Assembly (NCBI GenBank): GCA_023150915.1 | Contig: JAKLKA010000022.1 | Span: forward strand, 1 to 64,000 | DNA from: Polyangiaceae bacterium | GTDB lineage: Bacteria > Myxococcota_A > Polyangia > Polyangiales > Polyangiaceae | DNA: 64,000 nt | Direction of reading: 5' to 3' | Shown here: positions 59,831-64,000 of the stretch, one piece after another | How positions within the stretch are numbered: position 1 is the stretch's first letter | Layout: every line of letters starts with the position of its first letter | Notes under the pieces: model-generated | What the model saw: only the letters and a program-made list of their open reading frames with translations | What the model was told of the DNA's origin: nothing | The model's database searches: none | Translations under genes and position numbers: made by a program

Positions 59831-59979
59831 GCCCGGGGCGCGCCGGGCGTTGCCGAGTTGGCGGAGTCTGCTCGACCGGACGCGCAGCGTCGGCGTGAGC
59901 TGCCGAAGAGTCTCTCGGCGTACCGTTGGGGACTTCTGGGCTCGTGAGGCATCGGCGCTCGTTGGCGAGCGCTTCGTCG

Positions 59980-60342
59980 TCAGCCCCGAGGTCGCAGTAC
60001 GCGAACCTTGCGCGGAGAGGCGACCACCAAGCAACCCGACCAGCTCTGGGATTCCTCCTCCGAAAACCAGGCTACGACGTGGTCGGCGACGCGCCACTGT
60101 TCATCGTCCGGCACGCGCGCCAGCAGGACTCCATGGTGCGTGCCTGGCGCGAATGCCCTCGCATCGGAGAAGTCGAGGTCCTGGGTGACGAGAAAACGGC
60201 CCGCGCTCTGCGCTGCTGACCAGACATCGGCGTCCGAACGGCCTCCGAGCCCTTCGTCGAGCACCGTGTCGGCGTCGAATCCCAACGCCCGCAGACGCGC
60301 CGCCAGTGTTGCGGGCAGGTTTTCGTCGAGCTTCAGCTTCAC
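59980..60342 (-). CDS. DUF5615 PIN-like toxin
   Basis: A 120-residue PIN-like nuclease, the usual partner of DUF433 antitoxins. Acidic residues: LDENLPATLAARLRALGFDA and VTQDLDFSDARAF. The start overlaps the stop of the DUF433 gene (ATGA). The pair forms a complete type II toxin-antitoxin module; relatives are predicted RNases. Confidence 0.85.
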   Translation of the reverse strand: MKLKLDENLPATLAARLRALGFDADTVLDEGLGGRSDADVWSAAQSAGRFLVTQDLDFSDARAFAPGTHHGVLLARVPDDEQWRVADHVVAWFSEEESQSWSGCLVVASPRKVRVLRPRG

Positions 60343-60590
60343 GCGCTGCGCAGCTCGCTGGGTACTGGAGGCGGCGAAGGCAGATCCTCGGCGGCTGACG
60401 CTGCCGCGAAAGCGATCACAGCGCGCACGTCCTCAGGCACGAGCGAGGGGAAGTCACGCAAGATGGCCTCGGTCGATTCGCCGTGGGCCAAGTAGCCGAG
60501 GATCGCTCGCACCAGGACACGGGTGCCTTTGATCGTCGGCTGGCCTTGGCAGATTGCCGAGTCCCGAACGATTCGGTCCGCGAAGGGCAT
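60339..60590 (-). CDS. DUF433 antitoxin
   Basis: An 83-residue protein starting at ATG 60590 (MPFADRIVRDSAICQGQPTI). The DUF433 core is KGTRVLVRAILGYLAHGEST and EAILRDFPSLVPEDVRAVIA, a helical DNA-binding module. The frame is open upstream, but the conserved part begins at this ATG. Coupled by an ATGA overlap to the DUF5615 toxin. Confidence 0.87.
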   Translation of the reverse strand: MPFADRIVRDSAICQGQPTIKGTRVLVRAILGYLAHGESTEAILRDFPSLVPEDVRAVIAFAAASAAEDLPSPPPVPSELRSA

Positions 60591-60775
60591 GCCCAAATGG
60601 TCATTCGAACGGGGCGTTCGTGCAAGTGGTGTCGCATTGGCTGGGAACGATCGATGGTTTCCGCCGCGCTCTGGTCGCCGCCGCGGGAGTAGGAATTCGC
60701 GGAAGTGCCCGAGCTTCGGCGTGGTTCCCAAGCGACCAAGACGCCGCGTTTTCGTGGGATCGTCTCTAGGATGGG

Positions 60776-60943
60776 CCAAGCGCCAATCGACCTGGGTCGA
60801 CCTCGACGCGCATCGCCGCGCCGATGATCGGCGGGCTCGCGACGTCGTTCTTGATGGAGCTCCTAGTCTACCCGGCGGTCTACTACCTCTGGCGGAAGAA
60901 GCAGTTGCCGGTGGAGACACCGGTGCCCGCCGCGGCGGCCTGA
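60776..60943 (+). pseudogene. CzcA/CusA-type RND pump C-terminal fragment joined to another gene piece
   Basis: From about 60803 the plus strand reads TRIAAPMIGGLATSFLMELL, VYPAVYYLWRKKQLP and an Ala-rich end at 60941-60943. This is the very conserved C-terminus of heavy-metal RND pumps. Just before it, 60776-60805 matches 62322-62351 (28 of 30 bases), coding part of the gene at 62132. So the 3' end of an RND gene is joined to a piece of an unrelated gene. It overlaps the 3' end of the gene on the other strand. Confidence 0.7.
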
Positions 60944-62031
60944 GCTTCCGTGATCGCACCCGTTCGGGGCTCGCGCGGGGCGGTTTCTTCCGGAGGCGTA
61001 GGCCTGAAGCCAGAAGCCGCGAGCGCAGCAAAGAACTGCTCCGGGTCCATGATCTCCTCGGGAAGCCAGACGCCGGGTGCGGCGAGGGCCCCCGAGGCGA
61101 GGGCGCGCGCGGTCACGGCAGCGGCAGCAGCAGTGGCCTCGGCCTGATGTCGTCCGGCGAAGCTCATTCGCACGGCGCGACCGCCGGCCTCGACCGTGAC
61201 CACCAGCGCGAAGCAGTCGCGGCCCACGTACGCCTTCCGGAGCTGCTCGATGATGCTACCGCTCACCCAACGGCGTGCGCGCGCGCGCGCTAGCAGCGAG
61301 GCGGCGCGGCCCAGCCATGGTGGATCCAAGGCGAGGCGACCGAGCGCCGTCGCGGCGCCGAGGGTCGTCGGATAGCGGACCACGTCCGACCACGGAAAGA
61401 GGTAGGCGATCCGCTCGCCGACAGGCTCCGGGAAGCACACCGGGCGTCCGTTCGGGAGTGCCGCGCGGAGCCCGCCGGCCTCCGCCACCGCGAACGGCCG
61501 CGCGAGCGCCTCGAGCACATGGCGCAGCGAATCCGGCCCGTACTCGTCGCCGACGCCGAGCGCGATCGCGGTCTCGACCGAGTCGACGCGCCCGAGGTCC
61601 CGGGCGAGCTTCCTCGCCATCATGTTCGATACCCCCGGAGAGAGCCCGGCGCCCAGGACGACGCACGCGCCGGACTCGCGCGCCGCGGACCCGAGCCGGT
61701 CGGCGTCGGACCAGAAGGCCAGGGCGGGTGCGACGTCGGTGTACCCGACGCCTCGTGCGACGCATGCCTCCAACAGGTGCCGCTCGCGCTGGACGACGCA
61801 GCTGATCACCGTCCCGACCCCAACGAGCGCATGCTCGATGGTCGCCGCGTCGTCGACGTCGAGGCGTCGCGCCCGGGACCCGTGGCCGATCTCACGGCAG
61901 AGAGCTTCCGCGCGCTGCAGATCACGACCGGCGATCACCACGCGTTCCGGCAGCTCGCCCGCCAAACGCGCACCTAGCCGGCGCCCGACGACGCCGTACC
62001 CGCCAGCGATCAAGAGGTCCTTCGAAGCCAT
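60883..62031 (-). CDS. Saccharopine dehydrogenase-like NAD(P)-binding protein
   Basis: A 382-residue protein with an N-terminal Rossmann fold (LLIAGGYGVVGRRLGARLAG, VVIAGRDLQRAEALCREIG, SCVVQRERHLLEACVARGVG) and the C-terminal domain of the saccharopine dehydrogenase family. Family members reduce small imines or act in trans-reduction. The last 20 residues come from the antisense of the RND fragment, so the natural end has probably been replaced. No lysine-pathway gene is adjacent. Confidence 0.8.
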   Translation of the reverse strand: MASKDLLIAGGYGVVGRRLGARLAGELPERVVIAGRDLQRAEALCREIGHGSRARRLDVDDAATIEHALVGVGTVISCVVQRERHLLEACVARGVGYTDVAPALAFWSDADRLGSAARESGACVVLGAGLSPGVSNMMARKLARDLGRVDSVETAIALGVGDEYGPDSLRHVLEALARPFAVAEAGGLRAALPNGRPVCFPEPVGERIAYLFPWSDVVRYPTTLGAATALGRLALDPPWLGRAASLLARARARRWVSGSIIEQLRKAYVGRDCFALVVTVEAGGRAVRMSFAGRHQAEATAAAAAVTARALASGALAAPGVWLPEEIMDPEQFFAALAASGFRPTPPEETAPREPRTGAITEAQAAAAGTGVSTGNCFFRQR

Positions 62032-62131
62032 CTTCGCTCACGGGACATGCATCGCTCGCGCCGGTCCCCCGTCTCGCGAGACCCGTCACGCGCCGGCTCG
62101 GTGGTACGGGAATTGCCCCGTGAAGTGCCGC

Positions 62132-62611
62132 ATGAACGCGGATGCAACCGGCGAGAGTGAAGAGCTGCGGCGAGCGCGCCTGCGGGCGCTCGCGGCCCGA
62201 CACGGCGTCGTGTTCGAGGTGCGCGGAGCCCAAGTCCCGTGTGTTCGCGGACTGCGTGTCATCGGCTACGATGTGTACCTCGTCGGCCGGCACTCCGAGC
62301 CCATGCTCCGCCCGGGATGCACCAAGTGCCAATCGATCTGGGTCGACCTCGGCGCTCTGGCGCATGCGGCGCTGCCAAGAGTCGAGCGCAAGACACGCTT
62401 CTCGATCCGGCCCTTCGATCATGCGTTGCACTTTGCGACAGCCGAGGCTCCCGCGCAGGTGGAGTTGGTCATCGAGGTGCGGCACCGAACGGACTACGCC
62501 CACGCGCTCGATGATTGCGAGGAGGTGTGCCTCGCCCGACTGCTGGGCAACCTGCGAGCGCTGGGCATCACGGAGAGCAGGGCGGGCCAGCATCTCGGCT
62601 CCTCCCGCTGA
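62132..62611 (+). CDS. Hypothetical protein with CxxC motif
   Basis: A 159-residue soluble protein from ATG 62132 (or GTG 62120). It has helix RARLRALAARHGVVFEVRG, strands LRVIGYDVYLVGRHS, the CTKCQSIWVDLGALAHAAL segment with a CxxC pair, and FHALHFATAE-like beta structure (RFSIRPFDHALHFATAEAPA). A related piece with Cys replaced by Arg is at 60770. Not recognised. Confidence 0.6.
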   Translation: MNADATGESEELRRARLRALAARHGVVFEVRGAQVPCVRGLRVIGYDVYLVGRHSEPMLRPGCTKCQSIWVDLGALAHAALPRVERKTRFSIRPFDHALHFATAEAPAQVELVIEVRHRTDYAHALDDCEEVCLARLLGNLRALGITESRAGQHLGSSR

Positions 62612-62801
62612 GCGATCTTGCCGGCACGCAGTCTCACTCGACTGGTACGCGATCGCTGCCCGTCGCCGGAGGAAGGGCTCCTGCGGGTGCGGACAGCGGG
62701 GGGCGACCGCCGGGTCGGATTCCGCCAGCAGCACAAGCCCGAGATCATCGACCCACGCGGAGGAATCGCCGGAGCTTCGGAGCCTGTGATCCGAAGCGTC
62801 A

Positions 62802-62830
62802 CACTGGACCGATCGAGTCACGGTCCAGTG
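62802..62830. promoter_or_regulatory. 9-base inverted repeat upstream of lipoprotein gene
   Basis: CACTGGACC and GGTCCAGTG are perfect inverted arms around an 11-base spacer. The site is 72 bases before ATG 62903, in a position suitable for an operator. No regulator is adjacent, so its protein partner is unknown. Confidence 0.45.
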
Positions 62831-62902
62831 ACCAGAACCTACGCGCGAGGGCTGGGCACGAGCCATGCAACGCACCGGGCAGAACTCACCGGAGGAAGAG
62901 CC

Positions 62903-63640
62903 ATGCTCCAGCACCTCGACAAGCTCAGCGGCATGCTATCCCTGGTCGCGTTGGGCTGCGCGGCTGCGACGCCCGGGGCCAGCCCACACGACATGAGCGC
63001 GGCGCACCACGAGTCCCAGGCGAGTGACCACGACCGGCGGAGCGCGGAGCACGCTGCGGAATACGACCCCAAAGCCAGGGAATCCGACGTGCGCTGCGGC
63101 GGATCGCGGCAGCGCGCCAACGCCATACTCGAGGCCGGCGCGTGCTGGACGTCGACCCGGAATCCGACCGCGGCCCACGCGCGTCAGGCGGCAGAGCACC
63201 GCCGCCACGCAGCGGACCACCGCGCCGCATCCGCCAACCTGCGCCGAGCCGAGGCTGAAGCGTGCCAGGGCATCGCAGGGGACGACCGGGACATGAGCCC
63301 CTTCGCCCACGTCGAGGACATCGCGAGCGTCGAGGAGCTGCGAGAGAGCGCCGGTGTTCGCGACCCATCGACCCGTCTCCGGGGCGCGATCGTCACGTTT
63401 CGGGCCGTCCAGGGCATGACGGCCGAGTGGCTCCAGCGGTTGATCGACTGCCACGTCGCCCGCAACTCGGCCTTGGGGCACGTCGTGCCGGAAATGGCCG
63501 ACTGCCCGCTGGTCCCCAAGGGCGTCTCGGCGCGCGTCACGTCGACGGGCAGCGGCTTCGCCGTCAGCATCGCGGGCGAGGACACGGCCGCCGCGGAGGA
63601 GATCCTGGCACGTTCTCGGCCCCTCCTTCCCCGCAAGTAG
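62903..63640 (+). CDS. His/Ala-rich lipoprotein
   Basis: A 245-residue protein. ATG 62903 has a strong ribosome site (GGAGGA, 62891-62896) and gives a signal peptide with lipobox ALGC. Residues about 30-115 are rich in His, Ala, Glu and Arg (SAAHHESQASDHDRRSAEHA, ARQAAEHRRHAADHRAAS), likely a helical, metal-binding-prone stalk; the C-terminal part is a globular alpha/beta domain (RGAIVTFRAVQGMTAEWLQR, VSARVTSTGSGFAVSIAGED). A terminator hairpin follows. Role unknown; a periplasmic metal or stress role is possible. Confidence 0.75.
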   Translation: MLQHLDKLSGMLSLVALGCAAATPGASPHDMSAAHHESQASDHDRRSAEHAAEYDPKARESDVRCGGSRQRANAILEAGACWTSTRNPTAAHARQAAEHRRHAADHRAASANLRRAEAEACQGIAGDDRDMSPFAHVEDIASVEELRESAGVRDPSTRLRGAIVTFRAVQGMTAEWLQRLIDCHVARNSALGHVVPEMADCPLVPKGVSARVTSTGSGFAVSIAGEDTAAAEEILARSRPLLPRK

Positions 63641-63652
63641 CCCATCCAAGAG

Positions 63653-63688
63653 CACGGGCCGCCCCCCTCCCCCACGCGGCGGCCCGTG
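63653..63688 (+). terminator. Hairpin after the His-rich lipoprotein gene
   Basis: CACGGGCCGCC and GGCGGCCCGTG form an 11-base perfect stem around a 14-base C-rich loop, 13 bases after the stop. It lacks a T-run but is well placed as a terminator. Confidence 0.65.
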
Positions 63689-63821
63689 GAGCCGTTTACC
63701 GTCGTGCTCGGGACCAGAGCGGATGCCCTTCTTCGCAGTGCGCGACCGGGCGTAGCTTCCAGCTTCGCATCGTGAGACTCCTTTCGGCGCCGACAGCGCG
63801 TGCGATGCACAAGCACGAGCT

Positions 63822-64000
63822 GTGCCGAGAGCGCCACCACCGCTTCCATCCACCGGACAAAGCGGCGAGCATGGGGCCGTGGCCGATCTAGCCGTCGCCT
63901 TCGTGGATCTCGCAGGGTTCACCGCCCTCACCGAGGTGCACGGTGACGAGGACGCCGCGGACGTCGCGGGCGCGTTCTACGCAATGGCCAAGAGCTGCCT
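63822..64000 (+). CDS. Class III adenylate/guanylate cyclase (5' part, runs off the window)
   Basis: The frame open at the window end reads VADLAVAFVDLAGFTALTEV, HGDEDAADVAGAFYAMAKSC, the start of a class III nucleotidyl cyclase catalytic domain with the first metal-binding Asp in FVDLAGFT. GTG 63822 or GTG 63879 are possible starts. The gene is incomplete here. Confidence 0.8.
   Translation, partial: MPRAPPPLPSTGQSGEHGAVADLAVAFVDLAGFTALTEVHGDEDAADVAGAFYAMAKSC

Overview
The window is about 64 kb of very GC-rich DNA (roughly 70%) from a bacterium that looks like a myxobacterium (Myxococcota, probably Polyangia). The evidence is the large number of lipoproteins with Gly/Ala/Asp-rich linkers behind the lipobox, cysteine-rich 'disulfide repeat' proteins, a MYXO-CTERM-like sorting tail, a eukaryote-like Ser/Thr kinase fused to an AAA ATPase and TPR region, an NtrB-type hybrid histidine kinase, and an abundance of GTG starts. 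No calls rest on database searches; they come from motifs, ORF architecture and codon-level reading.

Layout. 0-10.8 kb is an ordinary dense chromosome block: a 3' tRNA fragment, an ECF sigma factor with a co-translated membrane partner, an exo/endonuclease-fold lipoprotein, two lipoproteins, a hybrid histidine kinase, a PP2C phosphatase, an HtrA-like protein that has lost its catalytic residues, ribose-5-phosphate isomerase (rpiA) and a papain-fold (C1A) secreted protease. 10.8-26.2 kb is accessory: two VapBC modules, an antitoxin with a broken ParE-like toxin, a MazEF-like pair with a perfect operator palindrome, a GSU2403-type nucleotidyltransferase, a TonB receptor lacking its 5' end, and many gene fragments (glnS, IS91-type transposase, methyltransferase, M23 peptidase, PLD, Kelch). 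Copies of the 3' end of the papain-like gene are scattered through this part.

26.5-46 kb carries secreted and lipoprotein genes (Cys-rich/LamG protein, M36/M4-like metalloprotease, propeller lipoproteins, ankyrin lipoprotein), a DUF4132 two-gene unit, a MarR-NmrA operon beside a methyltransferase, and further IS91 and small-protein remnants. 46-56.3 kb is again more ordinary: the kinase-ATPase-TPR regulator, LysR with a divergent membrane gene, an ALDH7-type aldehyde dehydrogenase and a CE1/LpqC-like esterase. 56.5-62 kb has decayed two-component genes (receiver fragment, sigma-54 activator without its Walker A), an MFS transporter, a YncE-like propeller protein whose lipobox Cys is Arg, a DUF433/DUF5615 toxin-antitoxin pair, a CzcA/CusA C-terminal fragment and a saccharopine-dehydrogenase-like protein. 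The window ends inside a class III nucleotidyl cyclase.

The most distinctive feature is the mosaic of gene ends. Short 5' or 3' pieces of unrelated genes are joined to one another, interspersed with toxin-antitoxin modules and two IS91-like transposase remnants, and one C-terminal tail (...GPLGMGCAE-stop) recurs five times. One long copy of that tail differs from its source only at synonymous positions, so it was copied from a functional paralogue rather than decaying in place.
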